Assembly (NCBI GenBank): GCA_031841125.1
Contig: CM063112.1
Location: forward strand, 30,034,603 to 30,098,602
Direction: 5' to 3'
DNA: 64,000 bases
DNA from: Acanthococcus lagerstroemiae
Taxonomy: Eukaryota > Arthropoda > Insecta > Hemiptera > Eriococcidae
Below, in pieces: positions 22,279-32,832 of this stretch. A program made the position numbers and the translations under genes. Each line of letters starts with the position of its first letter. The stretch's first letter is position 1. The notes below the pieces were generated by a model. It was given only the letters and a program-made list of their open reading frames with translations. It was not told where the DNA came from and made no database searches.

Positions 22279-22568
22279 CAGGGACGTACCGATAGGGGGG
22301 GGGCAACTCCCCCTGGAGGAATTTTTCACTCAGCAGTTGAAAAAATTTACCATTTCAATGAGGTGAGTTGGGAAAATCCAACAAGTTAAAAGGTTTATTT
22401 TTTTGCTTGCTTTGATACTTGGGAATTTTTAATCGAGTCAGTTGGAAAAATCCAACAGGTCAAAAAGTGTTTTTTTCTCTCTCTTTGATACTTGGGGATT
22501 CTGAGTTGAGTCAGTTGGGACTTTCACAATTCCCCCCCCCCCCGAAAAAACTCTTCGATGCGGCCCTG
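22279..22568 (+). mobile_element. hAT-type MITE with terminal G/C-runs, 290 bp
   Basis: Starts cagggacgtaccgata plus a G-run, and ends in a C-run plus a tail whose inverse is cagggccgcatcgaa. The flanking 8-mers gttgaaac and gtggggac agree at 5 of 8 positions, a plausible eroded 8-bp duplication. The interior holds two tandem units of about 87 bp, each containing cagttggraaaatccaac and gatacttggg. A truncated inverse copy lies at 15577-15781. Confidence 0.72.
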
Positions 22569-23274
22569 GTGGGGACACAGACGCAACTTGAGCATAAAGA
22601 ACGTTTCGAAACCGCCAAGGTGAAAATCGCCGTCAAATCTATGTCCATTTATTTGTTAAATAGACATCATTTTAACCATCAAATCAACGTCGATTTGACA
22701 GAAAACCACCGTATCAGGTTGCTTTTAAGGTTCAGCTTACAAACTGCTCCTACCTATATACTTGATAGCCCCTCCTGCTGTCATCATAAAACTTGACAGC
22801 CTCTCAAAGAAGAAAATGCTGGTGAGAAAATCTAAAGAGATCAGACTAGAAACTTCACTGAGAAGGAAAAATAAAACATGTATGGGACTCAGACGAAGGA
22901 GACGTCCTGATTCGCGAAACAGACGACAGTATCCCAGTAAAGCCGAACAATGTACACGAACTCGAAGCATTTGCGAAGAATTTAATAGAAAAGAAACCGA
23001 GTGAAAGAGATCAGAGAACCCAAGGAAGAAACCCAAAGAAGACGGCGACATCAGTCAATACAAGGTCAAAATCAGCGTCAAAACACACTCTGGATAGCTT
23101 CATCACCCCCAGAAGAAACTACCATATCGTCGAAGTCGCAGAAACCGTACCCAAGCTCGGCACCGCAACGTCCGGAAAGACTAGCCAGCGAGGGCGGTTA
23201 TGGCTCTTCCCCCTCACCAAATGAGGGCCAAAGGTACAAAAAAAAAAAAAGAAGAAGAAGAAGCTCGGACCGGT
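22569..23274 (+). other. Arg/Lys-rich open sequence upstream of an RTE fragment
   Basis: Overlapping plus frames (22762-23004 and 23001-23276) are rich in Arg, Lys, Ser and Glu and flow toward the endonuclease fragment that follows. This could be the 5' leader or first ORF of the same RTE element, but I recognise no domain. Confidence 0.4.
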
Positions 23275-23820
23275 AAGAGAATTACAAATAATCTTGGAAC
23301 CCCAAATGTAAGAACTTTGAAATCAGATTACGATTTTTACGAACTTGAAAATGCTTTCCAAACCTTAAATATTCATATTTTAGGTACGGGTATATATCCC
23401 AATACGGAAGGTAGCCACCGAGGGGAGTATAAGACTACTAAAGCACCATCTGCCGAAAATAAAAAATAAGGGGAAAACTACTACAACGGTAAATAACGAA
23501 AGATTAGAAAAAAGAGAAACTAAAAACGAAATTAGGATCAAGAAGATAGATGAAAAGGACAAAAAAGGAGGGGAAGGCTGGGAGAAGGGAAAAGGGAAGA
23601 AAAGAGAAAAAAAACCACATTTTACACTATAATTGTCGAGCGGGAGAAAAATGATTGTATGAATTTGAAAGAAGCATGGAAAAAGTATGATGGGACGCAA
23701 TTGGACTTTCAGAAATAAGGAGGAAAATGGAAAAATTAATACAAAGAAAAAATGGAAATTACTTTTATTATTATGGGGAAACAAAAGGGTATAGAGGGAT
23801 AGGATCAGTGGGTATCTGAA
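23275..23820 (+). pseudogene. RTE endonuclease N-terminal fragments
   Basis: Near 23285-23385 the plus strand reads LGTPNVRTLKSDYDFYELENAF, matching the first endonuclease block (WNVRTL, with Trp replaced by Pro). After about 300 bp of A/G-rich, non-matching sequence, 23690-23817 reads LSEIRRKMEKLI and FYYYGETKGYRGIG, the next blocks with the catalytic Glu of SEIRR. So the endonuclease start is split by an insertion or expansion and then stops. It is not collinear with the RTE copy at 6480-8215, which lacks this part. Confidence 0.75.
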
Positions 23821-24169
23821 AATATTTACATCTCTGATAAAACTCACGTCAAAATTTTTACACCACATACCGTTATTCAGCGACGAATTTTGAAAAACTC
23901 GACAAATGTAAAACTTCCATGAAGAAAATACAAAACCTGCTAGTATTTGGTGTTTTCATATACTTAGAAGAAGCGCTTCCAGGAGTCGACGGTCTGGTAC
24001 ATTCTCGATAATACGATCCATCAAGCAAAAGCTATAAAAATAATTTTGCTATATCAAAATTCTGGAAGAAAAAAATTAAAAATGAATTAATGCGAACTGA
24101 AAGGTGGTAGGTAGAGACGATATACAAATCTTACACACTCATAAAATTTAAAATTATTACACTATATAC

Positions 24170-24320
24170 CGTTATCGAAAGTGCAATGGATTAGGAAATT
24201 TTGAAAGATCCAGAATTTTCACAGAGAAAATCCAAAAACTGCCAAAGCTCGATATTTGCGTGGAAGAAGCGTTTCCACGTATCAGCGGCCACCTCTAAGA
24301 TACAATTGTGCAATCAGGAG
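24170..24320 (-). pseudogene. Exon-like cassette, type alpha (inverted arm)
   Basis: A 151-bp block read on the minus strand. It is preceded by a T-rich stretch ending in cag (24321-24323) and followed by gtatat. It has the conserved DNA order ctcctgattg, gatacgtggaaacgcttctt, gcagtttttggattttctc and ataacg, seen in about 17 other places in the window. The encoded core is DTWKRFFHANIE. No single frame spans the block, so it is a broken copy. Function unknown. Confidence 0.65.
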
Positions 24321-24608
24321 CTGTAAAAATTATTTTTCAGTATCAAAATTCGGGGGAAATAAATGAAATCTAATTTATAAATTTTCACCTATATAGCAGC
24401 TGGGGTATGAATCAAACGTCCATACATACCGGGATACAGGATTGTTACCAGCAGATGTTACTGGAATCATCTCAGAAATCCAGATATTTAGCAAAAGAAG
24501 TTGGATCTTGACCAGTATCAACCTATAACCAGTTGGCCTAAAAACAACTCCCAAATGATCCAGGCATAACAGGTAATTTAACCAGCAATATGACAAATTA
24601 TTATGAAA

Positions 24609-25474
24609 GGGACCCATTTATCGGCCCACAATGGTAATGTTGAATTCACGAAAGAAATATGCGGTTTGCACGAAATATATAAATGACAAGTGCAGTAACA
24701 AGTACGAAACAGAAAAAGAAAGAGTTTGAAGAAAAAATTAAACTTCAGAACGCAGTATAATTCACTTACACGATAAAATAAAATACGCCCGGAATTTTAA
24801 TACCTTCTACACACAATGAAAAAAAGAGACACGATATTACTGCGCCCGAAATACAAAGTTCAAATTCTCGGCCTCCATCATACTTGCCACAAACTTACAA
24901 TTGCGCACAAATTAATGTCAAAATCAAATTTTGGAGCAATAAAAATCTATGAATCGATTCTCCCCCTCCTCAGGAGCCACAAATTTGGATTAAGAGCCAA
25001 ACCGATATCAAAAACGAATTCGTTGAGTTCGAAACCCCTCGATGATCTCGATGGGGTCATTCGCATAAATAATAGGTCTAAAGATTCCTAATGTACTGTA
25101 ATAAAGGGTAATTTTTACACGCCCACTCTTTTTTGTTCTCTCAACCGAAGCCCTGAAATCCGTCCTTTCGAGCATTACCTCAGAGCTCCCCTCTATGGCG
25201 TTTCTAGAGTACTTACGAAAAAATTCTTAATGATCGTTTTTATAGAAAATTGGATCCCTCTTAAACTCATGGATCTCCTATCTCCACGAGTCTGTACGTT
25301 ATCCGCGATGACGTATAATTTTTGTGTTTAAACAACATAATATACCGTATGGAAGTCATTTCGTGATATCGATTTTAAAACTCGTAATTTAAACTTTTTT
25401 TTTTTTTTCGTGGCTTCACATTTCGTTCAATCACACTTTATATTTCGTGCTATTTAATACTTCCCATTATGAAA
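24609..25474. mobile_element. 866-bp insertion with 9-bp target duplication
   Basis: This segment interrupts the left arm, while the right arm (around 27443-27452) has the uninterrupted target. The 9-mer attatgaaa occurs at both junctions (24600-24608 and 25466-25474); the second copy is included in the span. The insert begins gggaccc and its other end read inversely begins gggaagt, so any terminal inverted repeat is only about 4 bp. No coding region was found. A SINE tail fragment (25126-25187) and a T-run (25396-25409) lie inside. The class is undetermined; 9 bp fits Mutator-like insertion but does not prove it. Confidence 0.75.
25126..25187 (-). mobile_element. 5'-truncated SINE tail
   Basis: Matches the 3' part of the SINE at 5515-5727 (gaggtaatgctygaaagg and the following ggttgrgag segment) on the minus strand. 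The match stops sharply at ctctgagg, so the tRNA head is missing. Confidence 0.65.
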
Positions 25475-26176
25475 ATGAATCCGAAGCTAAAATCTGCAGC
25501 TAAGTGGCCCACGATCGTTACTAATAAAATTTTAAAGGAAAATAAGAGAATGACCAACACCCAAATGCAGCAAACATTCAAAAATATAACAACAAAATAT
25601 AACAGTCAAATAACAGGCAACAAGCATGATGGAGCATGACCAGTATCTATATGCAGCAAACATGCAGAAATATGACGAGTAGTGAAAAAATCAAACAAAT
25701 ATACCAAATAACAGGCAACAAGCAATCATTTGGATAGCGAACTGAAACATGCAAAATCGACACAACTCTATACAGGTACAAAGTCACGACAATCATGAGG
25801 ATTATGACTTGGAGAATGCAAGCATCCAATTCAAAATGCACATGCCTTGATTGGATCCGAAAAACGTTAACCGCATGCTGAACGTGCAGAAATATGATTA
25901 ATCAACTCTGTAATGCACCAAATATAACAAGACAGGCAACAAGCAATTATTTGGATAGCGAACTCAAACATGCAAAATCTACATTACTCTTTATATGGGT
26001 GCAAATGTGCAAAATCAAAACTTCATCACGACTCAGCGACTGCAAGTATCCAGTTCAAAATGCACTGGACTTGATCGGCGGATCTGAATACACACGATTT
26101 ACATCACTAGCACGAAGTATCTCTCCTCGAAAATATCTGAAGTAAAACTGATGGCGACGAAATTTGAAATTTCCAA

Positions 26177-26204
26177 ATAAAATACCATGTACATGGTATT
26201 TTAT
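26177..26204. repeat. Perfect 28-bp palindrome
   Basis: ataaaataccatg, ta, catggtattttat is fully self-complementary. It begins on the last base of the left arm, at the arm/spacer junction, and could mark the breakpoint of the inversion or a transposon end. Confidence 0.9.
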
Positions 26205-26740
26205 AAGTTAACAAGCCAAAACCAAAGCAATATATTCTTTTTTCAATCTTCTCTACTGGGGGCAATTTTTCCAATTAACTAATGTTTCTGTGTTCGGTAA
26301 AATTTAAATCCTCTTCCTAATGGTACGTTCTCGCTATGGAGTTGCGGAATTTATCTCGAGCTGGATACTTTTTGGACATACTATGCACCAAAATAATATC
26401 CATACCTCATGAAGATTACAGCCGGAGTATGTAGTTTCCAAATTCCCCAGTCTGATCTAGATTCGGAAATTTTGTTTACTTGTTTTCAGCTTTGTCGAAA
26501 TGCGGTTGTCCCCCTTCCCACTAATGGATTCCCTTTCCTCTGTTACTCGAGAGAAAGCCAGACCATTGTCTTCGCAGCCATTATACCTGACGCTAAACGA
26601 ATTTTGGGAATTTTGTTTACATTATACTTATCCAGCCACGGGGACATACGTGTCTCAGGTAGAGAACGGCTGTTATCCCACTGCCCCACTCAGTATTCGA
26701 AGCCAATGAAAATCGAGGTACATTGTGGGGGCTCGGTTAC
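26205..26740 (+). other. Spacer between inverted arms, with gamma-like cassette
   Basis: Single-copy spacer of the inverted repeat. From about 26659 (after an acceptor-like ctcag) to a TGA at 26812-26814 inside the right arm it is a diverged relative of the Cys-rich gamma cassette at 53268-53425: ctgttatcccactgccccac, then the shared tttcgttgccatcag in the arm. The Cys-rich middle is replaced by unrelated sequence. An open frame crosses 26409-26819 but has no recognised domain. Confidence 0.5.
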
Positions 26741-28089
26741 TTTGGAAATTTCAAATTTCGTTGCCATCAGTTTTACTTCAGATTTTTTCGAGGAGAGATA
26801 CTTCGTGCTAGTGATGTAAATCGTGTGTATTCAGATCCGCCGATCAAGTCCAGTGCATTTTGAACTGGATACTTGCAGTCGCTGAGTCGTGATGAAGTTT
26901 TGATTTTGCACCCATATAAAGAGTAATATAGATTTTGCATGTTTAAGTTCGCTATCCAAATAATTGCTTGTTGCCTGTCTTGTTATATTTGGTGCATTAC
27001 AGAGTTGATTAATCATATTTCTACATGTTCAGCATGCGGTTAACGTTTTTTGGATCCAATCAAGGCATGTGCATTTTGAATTGGATGGATGCTTGCATTC
27101 CCCAAGTCATGATCCTCATGATTGTCGTGACTTTGTACCTGTATAGTTGTGTCGATTTTGTATGTTTCAGTTTGCTATCCAAATGATTGCTTGTTGCCTG
27201 TTCTTTGGTATATTTGTTTGATTTTTTTCACTACTCCCTACTCGTCATATTTCTGCATGTTTGCTGCATATAGATACTGGTTATGCTCCATTAGGCTTGT
27301 TGCCTGTTATTTGACTGTTCTATTTTGTTGTTATATTTTTGAATGTTTGCTGCATTTGGGTGTTGGTCATTCTCTTATTTTCCTTTAAAATTTTATTAGT
27401 AACGATCATGGGCCACTTAGCTGCAGATTTTAGCTTCGGATTCATTTTCATAATAATTTGTCATATTGCTGGTTAAATTACCTGTTATACCTGGATCATT
27501 TGGGAGTTGTTTTTAGGCCAACTGGTTATAGGATGATACTGGTCAAGATCCAACTTCTTTTGCTAAATATCTGGATTTCTGAGATGATTCCAGTAACATC
27601 TGCTGGTAATAATCCTGTATCCTGGTATGTATAGACGTTTGATTCCTACCCCAGCTGCTACATAGGTGAAAATTTATAAATTAGATTTCATTTATTTTCC
27701 ACGAATTTTGATACTGCAAAATTATTTTTACAGCTCCTGATTGCACAATTGTATCTGCGAGGTGGCCGCTGATACGTGGAAACGCTTCTTCCACGCAAAT
27801 ATCGAGCTTTGGCAGTTTTTGGATTTTCTCTGTGAAAATTCTGGATCTTTCAAAATTTCCAAATCCATTGTACTTTTGATAACGGTATATAGTATAATAC
27901 TTTTAAATTTTATGAGTGTGTAAGATTTGTATATCGTCTCTACCTACTACCTTTCAGTTCGCATTAATTAATTTTTTTTCCCTCCAGAATTTTGATATAG
28001 CAAAATTATTTTTATAGCTTTTGCTTGATGGATCCTATTATTGAGAATGTACTAGACCGTCGATTCTTGGAAGCGCTTCTTCTAAGTAT
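26741..28089 (+). repeat. Right arm of the cassette-family inverted repeat
   Basis: Uninterrupted arm of about 1349 bp. In order it contains the gamma-cassette tail, a region with repeated tgcttgttgcctgt phrases, the cgatcatgggccactt boundary phrase, the empty target of the 866-bp insertion, an alpha cassette (27734-27884) and the start of a beta-type cassette (about 28018-28089). After 28089 it diverges from the left arm. Confidence 0.9.
27734..27884 (+). pseudogene. Exon-like cassette, type alpha (right arm)
   Basis: 151 bp, preceded by tgatactgcaaaattattt and ttacag, followed by gtatat. A frame is open from 27741 through the block and beyond it: NCICEVAADTWKRFFHANIE, then QFLDF and ISKSIVL. 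The first residues of the family consensus (LLIER, EDLLD) are lost, because one frame meets a stop at 27738-27740 and the other a TGA in the block. It has the same length as its inverted twin. Role unknown. Confidence 0.65.
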
Positions 28090-28255
28090 CCGAGATGTAA
28101 ATAGCAATGATTATAAGTTGCTATTAAAATTTTTCAATTCTTTTTTTAATATGGTTTTCAGCTTTGGATTCATTTGCATACCCATTAGTCATTTTGCTTA
28201 CTGAATCACCTGTTGTACCTGTGCTATTTGGGAGTTTTTAGGCTATATGGTTGTA

Positions 28256-28259
28256 GGAG
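28256..28259. other. Target-site duplication GGAG, left copy
   Basis: GGAG directly precedes the TG end of the LTR element and is repeated exactly at 37648-37651. Removing the element and one copy restores a family sequence (ggttgtagga, ggatacca) like that at 39117-39135. Confidence 0.9.
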
Positions 28260-31200
28260 TGTAGCGTGGAAACCTCTGAGAGCCCCGAACCGCAGAAGGA
28301 GGAGAGGGTACAGAAATTCCCACACCACGTCCGCGACACCTCATCCACAAAAGTCGGTCCATCCCCTCGTGAAAGGAGACAGGGATGGGTCGGGAGATAT
28401 AGCAAAAAAAAATTCTCACAGGCCTCCTCACCGACTAGAGGAGGGCAAGCAAAGTCGGACTATAGGTCCGCCGACTGAACCAATTTAGAAAGCAAGAACC
28501 AAAAAAATAAATAAAACAAAAAGGAGCCCAACACACAAGGGAAAGATAACTTGTTAGAATGCAATATTCCAAACTCACTAGATCAACGTGACCTCTCTAT
28601 CAGGCAACGAATATGAACAAAATCAGGGGGGATGAAAAATGTATTTTCTCAAAACATTTGTGTACTTAAATTAAAATGGGGTCAAGAAAGTGAAATCTAC
28701 CGATATTAATGCTAAGAAAATATCCAAATGGAATGTGAGGATTCGAGGAGATGATCTGAGGAAGAGGTGAGGGAAAAAAAAAAAAAAGCCAAACTAAAGG
28801 GAGCGGCTAACGAACTTCACCACATTAGTGCGTCACGCCTGGGGGTCCCGAATCCGTCCTCACTAATGTGGCTATCTATCTTTTATGCCATGTGGATAGG
28901 TCTGTTGGGTAAACACGTTCTGGCAGAGTGAACTGGTACAAGTATGGCTCTCAAGCCACCTTGCACTGCAAAACCGGGCGCTGGACATGAGTTAGCAGTC
29001 GGGTCCACTACCAACCCAGAGGTGTCAGCCCACTTGCCTACTAGCCCCCTCCTGCACTTGTCGGTGAAGACCTTTGCAGGTCGGCCAGATTCCCTGGGGG
29101 ACAAACCATATCCACATCTTCAGACTACTGAGCCGAAATAGATTTAAAAAAAAATAAAAAAAAGAATTTAGGGGACATTTGCACAGGACAAATGCTGTAG
29201 TCTGGTTGGGAACAACGTTACATAGACACCAAAAAACCCACCCAGAAATAGGGATTCCGGCAACCTCAATTCTGGGGCCGAATTGAGGAGAGGATACCTG
29301 ACACTATACGATTATACTAAAAAAAAAGAAAAAAAAGATGTTTCATGTCAGGTACCCAGCTCGTTAGCGCAATTTTGAGACATGAGGGGTCTCAGATTAC
29401 CACCTCGCCTCAATCAAAACTTAAGACTTAAAAGCGAGGCAAAAATGTACTGTACAAATCAAACCAATTAAAGAAATAAATAAATAAAATTAAAAAGAGA
29501 GGAAACTATCCCTCGGCCGAGGGAGGAAGTTGACACATAAAAACTGTACAAAAGTTGACTGTGCACCAAGCAGCATCCGTGGGGGGGGGGGAGCCATCTA
29601 CCCAGTCCTTAGCCCTACATGCTGTTTAAGAAAGAAGAATTAGAGCTGTAAAAATTGCATTTGAAGTTCATTCAACCTCTCTAGATGGTCAGCGCTGAAA
29701 ACCAACTAGGGGTGAAAGATAACATTGTGTTTTATAAATGTTCGTAGTCGGGATAGGGGAACCAGGGAAAGTTGGTTCTAACGCATATCTGTTCATAGAT
29801 GACGAGAATAAAATTAGAAAAAAAATAAAATAAAATCGTAAAACATGGGAAGCAGGGAAATTTACCAGCCCCATCCCCAATAGTGCAGTACGTTAAATGA
29901 AACTCCCTCCCTTCCATCAGATTTTAGCGAGATAGATATTCACGAAACACAGATTGAAATACAAGGAGGATAAAGAAAAAGGAAAAAAAAAATAGGAAAA
30001 AATGAGATGATAAAAAGGAACAATTTGCATTACGCACTGCCACCAGTCATGTCCCAGACTTTGGTGACCAATAAAAAAAAGTAAAAAAAAAAAAAAAAAA
30101 AATGAAATAAGAATGTTTTTCGACCCCGTATGGGGTCCCGATCCCCATACAAACGGAAAATCTAGAAAGAAAAAGAAAAAGGCTGAGTAGGTTAAACTCC
30201 CATCCTACCAGCGAAAAGGAAAACTACCACACTGTGGCCCATTGGGGGGATGCGACGATCCAGGAAAGGAGTGAGGGACGATACCACAACACTATAAAAA
30301 GGGAGAAAAAAAAAGGAAGCACACAGGGGTAGGTCCTCTTTCGATACCCGAAGCAAGGTTCGGGCCGAGAGGTAAATAAAAATAAACATCACCGCCATCC
30401 CAGACCATAAACCAGAGGCAGTGGCAACACTCCTTGTAAAACAAAAGGAGGAATAAAAGGAAGAACAGGAGAAATAAAAATATAAAAAGGGGAAGAAAGG
30501 AATGGGACAAATAATTAAGTGAATTTAACCTCTAAAAAGGAAACACACCCTATTTATAACGCCCGGGGTGGAATCAAAACGGGCAGTAACCCCGAGCCAA
30601 AATAAAAACAAGAGAAAAAAAAAAAATAAGACGAATTTAAACTAACTCTGCACGTATCGGGAAATGGGGGACATCACCCTATGAGGGAAACTGAAAAAGA
30701 AAAGTCATTAGTAGAATTTAAAAAAAATATATATATAAACGGACATTACCACAGCAGATCCAAAGTTGTTCGAAGATCAGGCCTGGTCGACGAATTCATT
30801 TGTGGATGCTGAAAGAGAAAATAAGGCTGCCAATTTCTGGGAGTAGAACCACTCCCCTTGCCCCCCGATCCACGAAAAATAGGAAAAGTATAACAAATTA
30901 TTATAAAAGATTTGAAAAATGGTCTCCCTCCCCCACGGAGCTTCAAAAATTAATTAATATGAAAAATTTTACAAAAAAAAAAAAAAATTAATAAATAAAT
31001 GACCCCATAATTTGACATTGAATAACGAAAATAATCATAATAAAAACCGGAAACATAAAAGCCATTGAAATTGTACAGAAAATTAAAATATTAATAAATT
31101 CAAAGCAGACAAAAAAAAAAAAATCAATGGAAAAGAATGACAAACAAATTCGGCAGCAGAGATGAAGAAAATCCCAATTCTTTGGATGATTGGCTGGTTG

Positions 31201-32464
31201 GTAGCGTGGTTAGGTCCTGGAGCGCACATTGACTTCGGGGGTGTGCGGCCCCCGTCCCATTATGAAGTTACGACATCATGGTCGGTGCTCGGTTAGGCCA
31301 CCGAAAAACGATCATCTCGCGACAAAAAAAAAATTATTCCCGCACAGGGGCAAATGATTAGAGTAACGGCAAACCGACGCGCCACTTGGGCCGAAAAGTT
31401 TCTAAATATTGTAAAATTATCGCGCTAAGTTACTCATAGCCGACTTCGGCAATACAATCGACCGAGAAAATTCAAGTAACCAAAAAATCGTGGTACGAAC
31501 GTTACACAAAATTTTCACAACATTTCTCCCGACGTGGAGAAGAACACCCGACCGAGCTCACCCTCGAGGGCTTCCGTTAGATCCCGTCGATCCTCCAGCT
31601 CTCCGCTTCGACTTTACTTTTACGTCTCGCGACTCCCGACTGCCTTCATCGAACTTCAAACTCTAATCTCCATCTCTCCCATCGATCCTATCCCTGCAAA
31701 GCTCACGTGGAAAAACTTCCCTTCCTTTTCCAGAGCTCTTGAAGAGGGATCGATGGTAAGAGAGAAACCAGTCCAGCGGATTGGATGGCACAAGAGGGTG
31801 GATGTAAATTTTGAAAATAAAGCGAGGAGATTGGCTGGAAGAACACAAAGTGGCTCAGGACAATTCTTAGGAAGCTGTTGCACTCTGTAAGAGGTCAAGG
31901 CTGTCAGGATGATTAATTTGGAGGATGAGAACATGTGGAAGAATAGGTACATAGATATTCCAGAAATCAGAAAAGAAAAAATGCTTGTGCAAAACAATCG
32001 CTGGACCGGCTCTTCAAAAGACGAATAGGCAGTCGACAAACGCGACCAAATACAAAAGCGCCAGACTCAATAAAGAAAAAAGAAAAAGGAAAGCGCACAT
32101 TGTTCCAGGACCTGACCCACGCTACAAGGTGACACCAAAAACTGGAAACTATAATAAACCTAAGGAAATAATAAGAAAGCTGACGCTGAACAATGTTAAT
32201 TGTCGTGATATTCGGAATCTGCAGAACTATAATAGTACAGGTAAGATGGAAAACAATCAAAAAGGACGAAAAAGACAGATCATTAGTCAGAATATAATAA
32301 ATAAGTGTACAATAGGCGGAAATTCGGAGAAGTGGACTTCAAAAGATGTAGGACTGAATGGAGAGATCAAAAAACTGGGTGTACAATGATACGAATTTAA
32401 ATAAGTAAAATGGAGGATAAGAGAAAAAAATATTGTTCTTTGATCGCCGAAAAATCACGCTACA
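28260..32464 (-). repeat. LTR, downstream (3') copy relative to the minus-strand gag
   Basis: 4205 bp, TG...CA bounded. It is A-rich with many poly(A) runs on the plus strand. Contents include perfect stem-loops (28820-28871; gtatgggg/ccccatac at about 30127-30149), a near-perfect inverted pair ggatacctgaca/tgtcaggtacc (29292-29356) and open frames at 31534-31890 and 31985-32389 (plus) with no recognised domain. Substitutions against the other LTR (about a dozen by eye) fall almost entirely in 28260-30100; beyond that I saw only homopolymer-length differences. Confidence 0.88.
28820..28871. other. Perfect 11-bp stem-loop in LTR
   Basis: ccacattagtg (28820-28830) pairs with cactaatgtgg (28861-28871) around a 30-nt loop containing a GGGGG run. 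It is conserved in the other LTR at 34009-34060. It may be an RNA structure (packaging, termination or dimerisation); that role is inference. Confidence 0.75.
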
Positions 32465-32832
32465 TACTGCTCTACTCTACCACGAAGGTATGCAAGCTCC
32501 CGTAACATAGCATCCTCATTGGCACTAGCACAGTTCCTTGGGGCTACTGACCTAGCAACAGAGGATGGGCGTATAGCAGGAAAAGCGGATGCTGCTCGGT
32601 TGTCAATTAGTGGCTGCTGGTGCGCAGGATTAGCTGACCTAGCCAACAGTTGCCTCTCATGCAGCGACATCTCATTCATGCGCCTGCGTCTATCTTGCAC
32701 AAGTGCAGAGCTGTGAGAAGAGGGGCTAATAATACTTGGATTTATCAGAGCTGCCCCGGGGGCAGGAACACTAGGTAATACGGGTGGTCTAAAACTACTT
32801 CCTGGCACGGTTTTGCCACTACGCAGTTCCAT
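32455..32832 (-). CDS. Gag-like N-terminal ORF, 125 residues
   Basis: Begins MELRSGKTVPG. An LRSGK-type start is common at the N-terminus of LTR-retrotransposon gag proteins. The rest is Pro/Ser/Ala-rich, then basic (QDRRRRMNEMSLHERQLLA), and ends in a short helix-like stretch (DAMLRELAYLRGRVEQY). The stop codon is inside the LTR: the last codons and TGA come from TGTAGCGTGA. So a deletion, or the way the element is built, joined the gag start straight to the 3' LTR and removed capsid, nucleocapsid and pol. It might still make a short Gag peptide. The gag assignment is moderate, resting on position, strand and the start motif. Confidence 0.55.
   Translation of the reverse strand: MELRSGKTVPGSSFRPPVLPSVPAPGAALINPSIISPSSHSSALVQDRRRRMNEMSLHERQLLARSANPAHQQPLIDNRAASAFPAIRPSSVARSVAPRNCASANEDAMLRELAYLRGRVEQYVA

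Larger units (their letters stand above)
23960..26177 (-). repeat. Left arm of the cassette-family inverted repeat
   Basis: On the minus strand this arm matches 26741-28089 end to end, apart from an 866-bp insertion (24609-25474). Without the insertion it is about 1352 bp, against 1349 bp for the right arm. The inner boundary lies at aaatttccaaa (26177), the outer one at atacttag (23960). Further cassette-family sequence continues beyond the outer edge on this side only, to about 23830. Confidence 0.9.

Noticed and set aside
22419..22796. 125-residue plus-strand open frame
   Set aside because: Its first third is MITE sequence, matching the inverted copy near 15526-15729, and it reads through a C-run.
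26409..26819. 136-residue open frame in the palindrome spacer
   Set aside because: It crosses the spacer/arm boundary in a frame different from the gamma cassette and has no domain signature.
31195..31270. tRNA-like stretch inside the LTR (ttggtagcgtggttaggtcc)
   Set aside because: There is no B box and no cloverleaf pairing. The resemblance is limited to an A-box-like run.
31534..32389. Plus-strand ORFs in the LTR (also at 36717-37572) as conserved genes
   Set aside because: Identity between the copies is explained by the recent LTR duplication, and no domain or codon-level evidence was found.
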